Positions 1-5,017 are shown, counted from the stretch's first letter. The stretch: DNA of 5,171 nt from Sedimentisphaerales bacterium (GCA_030636065.1 DAOVXR010000145.1:1-5171); one strand, 5' to 3'. The notes: a model not told the origin generated them from the letters alone. Numbers and translations: made by a program.

Positions 1-382
1 CGAATTCGAAGCAGACCCCATTGACCTTGGCGCAGCCCATAAACTGTTTCGGAGGCGACTCCTTCTTTTTCACTCGCAAAACATAGGTCTTTTTCGTAGC
101 GAGTCCACTCTTCTCGAAACGAACCGGTATCAACAGTTTTCCCTCAGGTTCGAGATCGCCTGATATGACGAAGTTGTTCGCATCGTCACGTACATAACAT
201 CCCAGTTCATCGCGGAGAAACTCGTTGACCTCGTCTGTCTTATCCGTCCCCCAGTTGAATTTGGCAAGTTCCTGCCAGGTCAACTTATTGCCCGCCTCCG
301 TCTCCCGCAGCGCGATTGTCTGGAGCGTGTCCCCATCCTGAGGGGTGTATTCGTTTGCATTTTTTCGTTTGTCGAAGCCCAT
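1..382 (-). CDS. LysM-like domain protein, partial (C-terminus outside the window; possible OmpA-like extension)
   Basis: Only the first 127 residues are present. Residues about 12-86 look like a degenerate LysM (peptidoglycan-binding) module: it opens with 'DGDTLQTIA', continues with 'LTWQELAKFNWGTDKTDEVN' and closes with 'GKLLIPVRF'. LysM modules bind N-acetylglucosamine polymers in the cell wall. The segment after the module, ending 'CAKVNGVCFEF' at the window edge, resembles the lead-in to an OmpA/MotB-type peptidoglycan-binding domain in LysM-OmpA proteins I recall; this is inference because the domain itself is not visible. No signal peptide or membrane segment is seen at the start. The ATG lies 27 bases after the stop of the upstream gene with only a weak purine stretch before it, which fits translation within an operon. 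It is the third gene read from the promoter near 2054. The LysM call is moderate; the OmpA part is speculative. Confidence 0.7.
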   Translation of the reverse strand, partial: MGFDKRKNANEYTPQDGDTLQTIALRETEAGNKLTWQELAKFNWGTDKTDEVNEFLRDELGCYVRDDANNFVISGDLEPEGKLLIPVRFEKSGLATKKTYVLRVKKKESPPKQFMGCAKVNGVCFEF

Positions 383-409
383 AAAAAGTCTCTGCTGTAA
401 TGGCAAACC

Positions 410-1483
410 CTATTCTTCTGTTACCTTAACAACCTCCAGAGCATCTTTGTCGATCATTTCCCCGATGTCGCATGTCCCGGCAGGAATATCTTTGATACGC
501 ACCGTACCATTCGGCCTGGTCGTATAGAAATTCTCGATACCGTCCGGCAGAGTGATACGCAGCTTTACCCACGGAACCGGTTTGTCCGTCTCGTCCCAAA
601 CAACCTTAAATTCTATCCATGTTTTTTCCGGTTTCTTTTTTGGTGGAGGCGGTTCCTCTTTAGTCACAATTTTTTGCGGAGGGGCGCCGCCGGTGCGACG
701 CCATAATTTTTTTACGAATACGATTATCGCGAAGGTCGTTGCCAGTCGTGGCTTATCTTTCTCACCGGCCTGCGGCTCGCCCCGTTTTACTTCGTGGGAA
801 ATTTGTTCGAGGAACTCGGCAATTTCGTCCGGAAACGAAGCGTCCATAGTCTCGGCAGCTAACTCCGCCTCGGCAGACCTGATAAGAACGGTTCTGCGGT
901 TTTCGTCCGAAGGTTCCCGCCGACTGAACTCAAGCGATGAACGAAACGCCTGAAGGGTAAGGTCGAAAACAATCTTTTTAGCAACAAAGACGGTTTGTGC
1001 TGTGCCAGGTTCGTCCGTGTTTTCCAGAGGCAACTGTTCCGATTTTGCCTGATCGCACATAAGCAGATGAAATAACTTACGGATGTTCATCTGTCCGTTG
1101 TGCTGTTGTAGGTTAAAGAGATATTTCTCGATAAGCAGGCAAAAACGTCTGAATAAATCGCTATGGTTGAGCCACGACGTTACAAAATCGCCGGATAACG
1201 TAGCATTGCCGCCCCAGGGGCCGCTCCGCAAAGGAAAAGCCGTTCGTGCAATTATAGTTCGCGATTCGCCCAACTCCCGCGATAAAGATTCGAGTTCTCG
1301 CATTCCATTGTGAGAAGCTGATGTTTGTGGGTGATGACCTGATTCATCGATCTCAATTGGGCGGCGAAAAGGGGACAGGCTCGTCCGGGGACCGCCGGCG
1401 GAGGTGAAAGCCTGCATTCCTAAAGGGCCTGGAGTCTTGCCACGCCGAACACCACCGCCGAAAATATTATCGCTCGGACTCAT
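410..1483 (-). CDS. Hypothetical protein with Pro/Lys-rich linker and C-terminal VgrG/PAAR-tail-like beta domain
   Basis: This 357-residue protein is not recognised over most of its length. The first 60 or so residues are Gly/Ser/Pro-rich and probably disordered. Residues about 100-245 look alpha-helical. A short hydrophobic stretch ('ATTFAIIVFV', about 248-257) is too short for a confident membrane helix. A Pro/Lys linker ('EEPPPPKKKPEK') leads to a C-terminal domain (about 288-345) with 'VVWDETDKPVPWVKLRITLP' and 'DIPAGTCDI'. That pattern matches the small carboxypeptidase-regulatory-like beta domain often found at the ends of type VI secretion VgrG/PAAR and related tail-spike proteins. The frame stays open upstream to a TTG at 1564 that overlaps the previous gene. 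I chose the ATG at 1483 because the TTG has no ribosome binding site, the extra 27 residues are encoded partly by a repeat-like sequence, and the ATG has AGGG upstream. The function is unknown. Confidence 0.75.
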   Translation of the reverse strand: MSPSDNIFGGGVRRGKTPGPLGMQAFTSAGGPRTSLSPFRRPIEIDESGHHPQTSASHNGMRELESLSRELGESRTIIARTAFPLRSGPWGGNATLSGDFVTSWLNHSDLFRRFCLLIEKYLFNLQQHNGQMNIRKLFHLLMCDQAKSEQLPLENTDEPGTAQTVFVAKKIVFDLTLQAFRSSLEFSRREPSDENRRTVLIRSAEAELAAETMDASFPDEIAEFLEQISHEVKRGEPQAGEKDKPRLATTFAIIVFVKKLWRRTGGAPPQKIVTKEEPPPPKKKPEKTWIEFKVVWDETDKPVPWVKLRITLPDGIENFYTTRPNGTVRIKDIPAGTCDIGEMIDKDALEVVKVTEE

Positions 1484-1511
1484 CAATAACCCTATATTCT
1501 CAAAAGTAATT

Positions 1512-1541
1512 CCGGGCAGGCACAGGGGACTGCTCCTACGG
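1512..1541. repeat. Short intergenic repeat-like sequence with imperfect inverted arms
   Basis: On the minus strand the segment reads GGAGCAG, then a spacer, then CTGCCCGG, so its arms can pair imperfectly. It resembles short GC-rich 'GGGCAGGCAC...' repeats that I recall from spacers of environmental bacterial genomes; this is memory, not a search. It lies between the stop of the zinc-ribbon gene and the ATG of the next gene, so it argues against the upstream TTG start of that gene. Confidence 0.3.
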
Positions 1542-1554
1542 CTATGTCGTACGT

Positions 1555-1995
1555 TTAATACCAAACATTAATAATCAAATGCGGCTCGGTTTTTTTGCCC
1601 TCCACCATGCCTACGGTACTAGTAGAAAATTTGACTTCAATATCAGGATTCTCGTCGATCCATTTATTAATCTGTTCATCAATAAATGTTATGGCGTTAT
1701 TACCTAAGCGGGTATGGAAGGTGCGAACCCGTGTCGCTCCTTTGCCGTCCTTGTTCAATGGCCGTTTGTACTCCTCTTCCTTACGTTCCAGGGAGGAAGA
1801 AGAAGCAAAAGTGCGAATCTGCGTGGCCTCATTGATGTTTCCACCATTTGTTTCCAGCTTGATCGGATCAGCCTCTTTCTCCGGAACAGGAACCAGTCCG
1901 GGAAAACGACATTTCGGACACTGCAATCGCTCACCCTGCATTGATTCCGGCGCTTCCAACGGTTCCTTACACTGGCTGCAGTTGAATTGAATCAT
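1555..1995 (-). CDS. Zinc-ribbon protein with conserved C-terminal domain, first gene of the operon
   Basis: This is a 146-residue cytoplasmic-looking protein with no signal peptide. Residues 1-30 form a zinc ribbon with two Cys pairs, C6/C9 ('CSQC') and C26/C29 ('CPKC'), of the kind common at the N-terminus of planctomycete regulatory and structural proteins. A charged, low-complexity linker follows (about 38-88). The C-terminal part (about 90-146, from 'VRTFHTRLGNNAITFIDEQI' to 'HLIINVWY') looks like a compact alpha/beta domain that I cannot name. A motif is repeated inside the protein: 'ATQIRTF' at 57-63 and 'ATRVRTF' at 87-93. The ATG is chosen over a TTG two codons upstream because GAAGGG sits six bases before the ATG. 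A strong promoter lies just upstream and two further genes follow on the same strand. The role is unknown; the ribbon suggests nucleic-acid or protein binding. Confidence 0.75.
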   Translation of the reverse strand: MIQFNCSQCKEPLEAPESMQGERLQCPKCRFPGLVPVPEKEADPIKLETNGGNINEATQIRTFASSSSLERKEEEYKRPLNKDGKGATRVRTFHTRLGNNAITFIDEQINKWIDENPDIEVKFSTSTVGMVEGKKTEPHLIINVWY

Positions 1996-2001
1996 AATCA
2001 A

Positions 2002-2007
2002 CCCTTC
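2002..2007 (-). promoter_or_regulatory. Ribosome binding site of the zinc-ribbon gene
   Basis: On the minus strand GAAGGG stands six bases before the ATG at 1995. This spacing selects that ATG over the in-frame TTG at 2001, which would almost touch the site. Confidence 0.6.
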
Positions 2008-2016
2008 AATATAATA

Positions 2017-2035
2017 TTACCACCAGTTACCACCA
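2017..2035. repeat. Tandem direct repeat of TTACCACCA in the operon leader
   Basis: Two identical 9-mers, TTACCACCA at 2017-2025 and 2027-2035, are ten bases apart, about one DNA helical turn. They lie between the -10 box and the ribosome binding site of the leftward operon. They could be an operator for a protein that binds one face of the helix, or leader RNA repeats; neither is shown. Confidence 0.5.
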
Positions 2036-2053
2036 ACAATTCCATGCCCGATT

Positions 2054-2082
2054 ATTGTAGCACATCAACCGTTATCTGTCGA
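2054..2082 (-). promoter_or_regulatory. Sigma70-type promoter of the leftward three-gene operon
   Basis: Reading the minus strand, a -35 box TCGACA (2077-2082) is followed after 17 bases by a -10 box TACAAT (2054-2059). Each has one mismatch to consensus. TGC directly precedes the -10 box, which gives an extended -10. The predicted start lies near 2047, leaving a leader of about 50 bases before the ATG at 1995. Box quality, spacing and position agree, but no experiment supports it. Confidence 0.6.
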
Positions 2083-2346
2083 GGTCAATAATATACAATA
2101 CGCAACCTGTGAAAATGCCTGTAGCCGATAGGGTAGGGCTAATTGGCCCACGCATCAGATAGAAAAATGGTCGTCGTAACTGTGTGTGTAATAGTATTTT
2201 ATCGTTGTTGGAGGAGTTTAACTGACGCTGTAATACCAGGAAAAAGCTTGCTTCGCCACACATAAAGCACTACACTATACAGTACAGGCAGAAACGTCCA
2301 ATTCCAACTGAAGCATTACAATTCAATTGTACAGGAATTTGTATTA
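2083..2346. other. Intergenic spacer without a convincing gene
   Basis: This AT-rich spacer separates the leftward operon from the rightward dockerin-type fragment. A 63-codon leftward frame crosses it (2072-2263), but it has no recognisable product, and its end overlaps the -35 box of the operon promoter. Apart from the palindrome at 2317-2331 I see no gene, RNA or phage site here. Confidence 0.5.
2317..2331. promoter_or_regulatory. Perfect 15-bp palindrome, operator-like
   Basis: TACAATT-C-AATTGTA is a perfect 7+1+7 inverted repeat. Its short odd centre and AT-rich arms suit binding by a dimeric helix-turn-helix regulator. It lies upstream of the rightward fragment. Chance occurrence is possible in AT-rich spacer DNA. 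Confidence 0.35.
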
Positions 2347-2418
2347 GCCACAGAGTTCTTCCGCCATGGGCGGATGGACTCGGTGTTCTCCCCGCCTTCG
2401 CGGGGACAAGCCTGTGGC
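2347..2418. repeat. Structured intergenic repeat: two hairpins enclosed by GCCACAG/CTGTGGC arms
   Basis: Outer arms GCCACAG (2347-2353) and CTGTGGC (2412-2418) are perfectly complementary. Inside are two hairpins. The first is TCCGCC-ATG-GGCGGA (2360-2374), further closed by GAGT (2353-2356) with ACTC (2378-2381), one base of which would be shared with the outer arm. The second is TCCCCGC-CTTC-GCGGGGA (2389-2406). The whole can fold into a three-way junction. It resembles the 'GCCACAGAG' class of intergenic repeats that I recall from many environmental bacterial genomes and behaves like a REP/MITE-type element. No protein is encoded. Confidence 0.55.
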
Positions 2419-2427
2419 AAAAAAGTC

Positions 2428-2440
2428 CCGCCGAAGGCGG
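2428..2440. repeat. CCGCC-GAA-GGCGG hairpin
   Basis: This is a perfect 5-bp stem with a three-base loop, directly after the three-way-junction repeat and sharing its CCGCC/GGCGG core. No T-run follows at a terminator-like distance, so it is better read as part of the repeat cluster than as a terminator. Confidence 0.5.
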
Positions 2441-2450
2441 TTAATTTAAC

Positions 2451-2465
2451 AGGAGGGATATCATG
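2451..2465 (+). promoter_or_regulatory. Strong ribosome binding site and ATG, out of frame with the following gene
   Basis: AGGAGGG (2451-2457) is followed after five bases by ATG (2463-2465), an ideal start signal. The frame it opens ends after about 29 codons, and the dockerin-type frame just downstream is different. This is probably the original start of that gene, or a swapped-in one, separated from the body by an indel or rearrangement between 2463 and about 2483. Confidence 0.5.
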
Positions 2466-2551
2466 GGCGGAAAGTCAGAAGTATTACAGGTTCGGGCAGT
2501 TGCGACGGTCTCGATGATAACAATCTGTACACACTCGATCCGAACGGGACG

Positions 2552-3304
2552 TTGACTCCCTTTGCCTTGAGTATTCCGGTCGGCACGATTTACAGCATCG
2601 TCTATGATAGTGTCGAGGAAGACCTCTACATTGTTAGTGCCGACAGCGAGACCGTCTATCGGGTCGATCCGCTGACGGGTACTGTAACACTTATTGCCGA
2701 TGGTTTCGTCGATTTTCATTGCTGCTGTCTTGAGATCGATCCGGTGCATCGGCGTCTCTATGTAGCTGATTATGGATATAACCGGGTTTATGAATTGTGC
2801 CTCGATGGCGGGGCGAATGTCGATATTTCCGTTGGGCTTGAGGGTGTGGCTCGGCCGGACCCCGATGGCTGGGTGGTGCCTCTTTCTGTCAGATTCTTTT
2901 CGCCCACTGCCGATGTCCTCAATGATACACCTCTCTACCAATGCAATCTTGCTACCACCAAATCGGGCGATTATGCCATCTGTCAAGTTGCTGACCTGGC
3001 ACCGGGTACCTACGATATTACGGTGGCGAGTGAGCATACTCTGATGAATGTAAAAAGAAATGTAGTCATCTCTCAGCCCGGTACATCGGTGGATATGGGA
3101 ATACTTATGGAGGGCAACGCCGACAATGATGACAAGATCAGTCTATTCGATTTCAGCATCTATGCTTCGGCGTGGCTAACCTCCCAGGGGAAGCCGACCT
3201 TCGACGCCGGATCGGATTTTGATCGCAATCTGACGATTGATCTGCCCGATTTGGTATTGTTAGCAGCCAATTGGCTGGCGTCTTCCCCGATTGAAGTTCC
3301 ATAA
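2552..3304 (+). CDS. C-terminal fragment of a secreted-type propeller/CnaB/dockerin-like protein (5' end broken)
   Basis: Counting from the TTG at 2552, residues about 14-82 carry propeller-type repeats ('YDSVEEDLYIVSADSETVYR' and 'IDPVHRRLYVADYGYNRVYE'). Residues 95-186 form a CnaB/carboxypeptidase-regulatory-like beta domain ('APGTYDITVASEHTLMNVKR'). Residues 188-243 form a dockerin-like pair of Ca-binding loops ('NADNDDKISLFDF' and 'DFDRNLTIDLPDLVLLAANW'). Such proteins are usually exported and bind partners or surfaces through the dockerin part. There is no signal peptide and only one or two of the six to eight propeller blades expected. The frame is open back to 2450, and the homologous-looking sequence ('SITGSGSCDG...LYTLDPNG') extends upstream of the TTG, so the TTG is a default start and not the native one. 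The nearest good start signal (2451-2465) is in another frame. I judge this a truncated gene, probably not functional. Confidence 0.7.
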   Translation: MTPFALSIPVGTIYSIVYDSVEEDLYIVSADSETVYRVDPLTGTVTLIADGFVDFHCCCLEIDPVHRRLYVADYGYNRVYELCLDGGANVDISVGLEGVARPDPDGWVVPLSVRFFSPTADVLNDTPLYQCNLATTKSGDYAICQVADLAPGTYDITVASEHTLMNVKRNVVISQPGTSVDMGILMEGNADNDDKISLFDFSIYASAWLTSQGKPTFDAGSDFDRNLTIDLPDLVLLAANWLASSPIEVP

Positions 3305-3311
3305 CAGGAGG
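3302..3311 (+). promoter_or_regulatory. Orphan ribosome binding site after the dockerin-type stop
   Basis: TAACAGGAGG overlaps the stop codon of the dockerin-type fragment and is identical to the ten bases at 2447-2456 that contain its out-of-frame start signal. No gene follows: ATA stands where an ATG would be expected, and the IS3 element begins 13 bases later. It is probably the start signal of a lost downstream gene of the same series. Confidence 0.4.
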
Positions 3312-3324
3312 ATTACATACCCGC

Positions 3325-3350
3325 TGTATAGTCCGCAATTTCTTGGACAG
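3325..3350 (+). repeat. Left terminal inverted repeat of the IS3-family element
   Basis: It begins with TG and contains the 18-base core CCGCAATTTCTTGGACAG, which is the reverse complement of the right end apart from one T. It lies at the orfB end of the element. Confidence 0.7.
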
Positions 3351-3354
3351 AACG

Positions 3355-3404
3355 GAAGCCACAAGGCTTCTCGCTAAAAGGTTTCGCTTCGCGAAGCTAT
3401 TTTT
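3355..3404 (+). terminator. Possible rightward terminator hairpins after the dockerin-type fragment
   Basis: GAAGCC-ACAA-GGCTTC (3355-3370) is a perfect 6-bp hairpin. It is followed by the 12-bp palindrome GCTTCGCGAAGC (3386-3397) and then five Ts at 3400-3404. A second T-run stands at 3411-3416. This could end rightward transcription entering the IS, but the stem next to the T-run is short. Confidence 0.35.
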
Positions 3405-3514
3405 ATCAGGTTTTTTAAGGCATGAGAGAGATCTGAATAGATCATGAAGAACTATAAGGTGGATGGACAGCGCAGGCCGCCCATCCATCACGACCTATTC
3501 GTCGCACTCACTGG

Positions 3515-3955
3515 CTATTCCTCGATAAGTTGCTCCTGGGCAGAGCTTATATCCGCTTCACCAGATAAATCCAACATACACAGCAAAACAGCTAACAACT
3601 GGCAAAGCATATCAACAGGGAAGCATTGGCCTGTCGTCTCTGATTTTTCTTTACTGAGGCGATCTACAGCTTCCGGCTTACCGCGATCGCCCTGGCTTTT
3701 TTTTAATATTTCGTTCTCCAATGCCAGTTTGGAGATCAGCCTGTCCCTTTGTTCCAATTCAGCGTCATGTGGGTCCTTGGGGTGAGATTTGAGATTCTCA
3801 CGGCCGGCCAGCGTGTATTTTTTACGCCATTGGGCCAGTTCATGCATGGCAAAACCGGTTTGGCGACTGACCAGTTCCATGTCTTCGCCTTTGAGCAAAC
3901 GTAAAACTGCTTGCTCCTTCAAACTTGCACTTTTTCGAAATTTCTTTTTAGCCAT
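3515..3955 (-). pseudogene. IS3-family transposase OrfA fused to a truncated OrfB start
   Basis: OrfA of IS3-family elements carries the DNA-binding part of the transposase. Here residues about 11-45 form the helix-turn-helix ('AVLRLLKGEDMELVSRQTGF', then 'AQWRKKY'). Residues 60-86 give the acidic linker and leucine-zipper ('DPHDAELEQRDRLISKLALE', 'NEILKK'). Residues about 97-123 ('DRLSKEKSETTGQCFPVDML', 'CQLLAV') look like the start of OrfB, where a '..RSxxY' motif would follow. The frame then runs into unrelated residues and stops. The whole DDE catalytic domain is missing, so no active transposase can be made. A run of eight A (3697-3704 as T) at 'ILKKS' marks the usual frameshift place, but here OrfA and the OrfB start share one frame. 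AAGGAG lies eight bases before the ATG. Confidence 0.8.
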
Positions 3956-3995
3956 TCGTATATCTCCTTGGACAAGGGGGCTATTGTATCATGTC

Positions 3996-4808
3996 TTATT
4001 TACTGTCCAAGAAAATTGCGGCCGCCCCAGCATTTATATATTCATCTCTGCGAACTTTGTCAATTACCTTGCCAAATGCCTGGACAACATGAAAAAAAAC
4101 AAAAACAATCTTTGCATCAGGACAATGATGCCTGATCCTGTTAATATACGGTTCCCACATATCCATGGCTACAGCCTCTATAGCCCGTTTCTGGCCATCT
4201 GTCATACCCTCAAAAAATCTGTCAAGAGTTTCCTTATTGCGTCCTGGACCCATCCAGATTATTTTGCCGGTAAAATAGTTCATAATAACGGTCATGTAGT
4301 TATGGCCTTTTCTGACAGCTATTTCATCGATAGCGATAATCCTGATCTTATGATAGTCAGTTGCACCAAAGTCCTTTTCAAGAAACGACTTATCAATTTC
4401 CTTGACGGTTTTAGGGTCAAGATCGAGATGGCTTGCAACATCTTTAACGGTCATAACCTTGCAAAGGTCATAGATGTATTGGGCAAGGCGATGCGTAACT
4501 CTTTTGGAGGCATCTACAAATTCAAGCTGTTCAACTCTTGTCCCTTCGCAGTTATTGCACCATACCTTACGGTATTCAATATGGAGCCAAGTCTGGGCAT
4601 TAGCCATGTTAAGATCTCTGATAAACCGCCTGTAGCCGTGGGAATGAACATTGGCAGCTACTTGTCCGCAGGCATGGCAAAGCGGGCGATAACGCTTGTC
4701 AGGCTCAAACTTTATCAATACCGAGCTGGCATCTTTATGGTGAACAGCTTGTTTTGTAATTTTTACTCGTATAAACGGAAAGTACTTTGTTATACTAAGG
4801 CTGGACAT
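3996..4808 (-). pseudogene. ISL3-family transposase, C-terminally truncated by the IS3 end
   Basis: The 270 codons match the first two thirds of ISL3-family DDE transposases, which usually have about 400 or more. A zinc finger uses C44/C47 ('CHACG') and C84/C87 ('CNNC'). A helix-turn-helix spans about 115-140 ('MTVKDVASHLDLDPKTVKEI'). The catalytic domain begins with D161 in 'IIAIDEIAVRKGHNYMTVIM' and has D216 in 'AVAMDMWEPY'. Position 237, in 'KIVFVFFHVV', is Val where the family normally has Asp. Family-like sequence ends near 'VRRDEYINA'. The last residues ('AAAIFLDSK') are encoded by the terminal repeat of the neighbouring IS3 element, and the third catalytic residue (Glu) is lost. AGGAG stands eight bases before the ATG, so the start is sound. 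It cannot be an active transposase. Confidence 0.88.
4003..4029 (-). repeat. Right terminal inverted repeat of the IS3-family element
   Basis: Read on the minus strand it begins TG and contains CCGCAATTTTCTTGGACAG. It lies upstream of orfA and supplies the final codons of the truncated ISL3 transposase frame. Nearby, CTTGGACA (3967-3974) faces TGTCCAAG (4004-4011), a second inverted copy of the terminal core just before the orfA start. Confidence 0.7.
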
Positions 4809-4921
4809 TGTATGACTCCTTTCATCGTTAAGTCTTTTATCCCAAAAAACTTATCTTACGAAAGAAATACAATGTCCATATCTTTTTATTAACTTTTATT
4901 CAACTTTATTGGATGAGAACC
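4030..4921 (-). mobile_element. ISL3-family element remnant (transposase-start half only)
   Basis: It consists of the truncated transposase plus about 110 AT-rich bases upstream of its ATG. GGTTCTCATCC at 4911-4921 (minus strand) is a candidate terminal repeat, because ISL3 ends often begin with a GG-rich, pyrimidine-containing motif. The opposite end is absent, so the repeat cannot be confirmed from this window. The remnant ends abruptly at the IS3 element. Confidence 0.6.
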
Positions 4922-4971
4922 AGAAATATTGAATACAGAAAAATCGCAATCAACCCCAAATGGCGGGCATG

Positions 4972-4998
4972 GTCCGGGCTACTTTTTGTCCGGGCTAC
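4972..4998. repeat. Direct repeat of GTCCGGGCTAC
   Basis: The 11-mer occurs at 4972-4982 and again at 4988-4998, separated by TTTTT. It lies in the spacer between the ISL3 end and the partial gene at the right edge. Two copies are too few for an array; the function is unknown. Confidence 0.5.
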
Positions 4999-5003
4999 AC
5001 CTG

Positions 5004-5017
5004 CTGTCCGAAGACAG
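5004..5017 (-). other. CTGTC-TTCG-GACAG hairpin (UUCG tetraloop)
   Basis: On the minus strand a 5-bp stem is closed by the very stable C(UUCG)G tetraloop. It lies about 80 bases after the stop of the leftward partial gene. No T-run follows, so it is not a standard terminator; it may stabilise or mark the end of a transcript. Confidence 0.35.

Larger units (their letters stand above)
3325..4029 (-). mobile_element. IS3-family element, internally deleted, both ends kept
   Basis: Inverted ends delimit a 705-base element. The left end carries CCGCAATTTCTTGGACAG (3333-3350); the right end read inward carries the same with one extra T (4003-4021). In both, the TG expected at an IS3-family terminus lies six bases outside the CCGC (3325-3326 and 4028-4029). 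Full IS3-family elements run about 1.2-1.5 kb, so most of orfB is gone. No matching 3-5 base target duplication flanks the ends (CGC left, GCA right), consistent with a later deletion or recombination. The left flank is dockerin-gene DNA and the right flank is ISL3 DNA. Confidence 0.75.

Noticed and set aside
552..953. Rightward frames opposite the 357-residue gene (also 1083-1313)
   Set aside because: They are antisense shadows with low-complexity translations and no ribosome binding sites.
1595..1990. Rightward frames opposite the zinc-ribbon gene (also 1714-1944)
   Set aside because: The minus strand has the Cys-pair zinc ribbon, promoter and ribosome binding site; the plus-strand frames have none of these.
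2072..2263. 63-codon leftward frame in the spacer
   Set aside because: There is no recognisable domain, and its 3' end overlaps the -35 region of the operon promoter.
2441..3037. 198-codon leftward frame opposite the dockerin-type fragment
   Set aside because: It is a shadow of the rightward frame, whose propeller and CnaB-like domains are recognisable; it shows no domain and no start signal.
3153..3491. 112-codon leftward frame considered as the missing OrfB C-terminus
   Set aside because: Its translation has none of the OrfB catalytic motifs, and it runs through the IS left end into antisense dockerin DNA.
3789..4892. 367-codon rightward open frame opposite the two transposases
   Set aside because: It lies antisense to the clear OrfA start and ISL3 transposase, crosses the junction of two unrelated elements, and its translation shows no recognisable domain.
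4972..4998. Possible CRISPR array
   Set aside because: There are only two 11-base copies with a five-base spacer, far from CRISPR repeat and spacer lengths.
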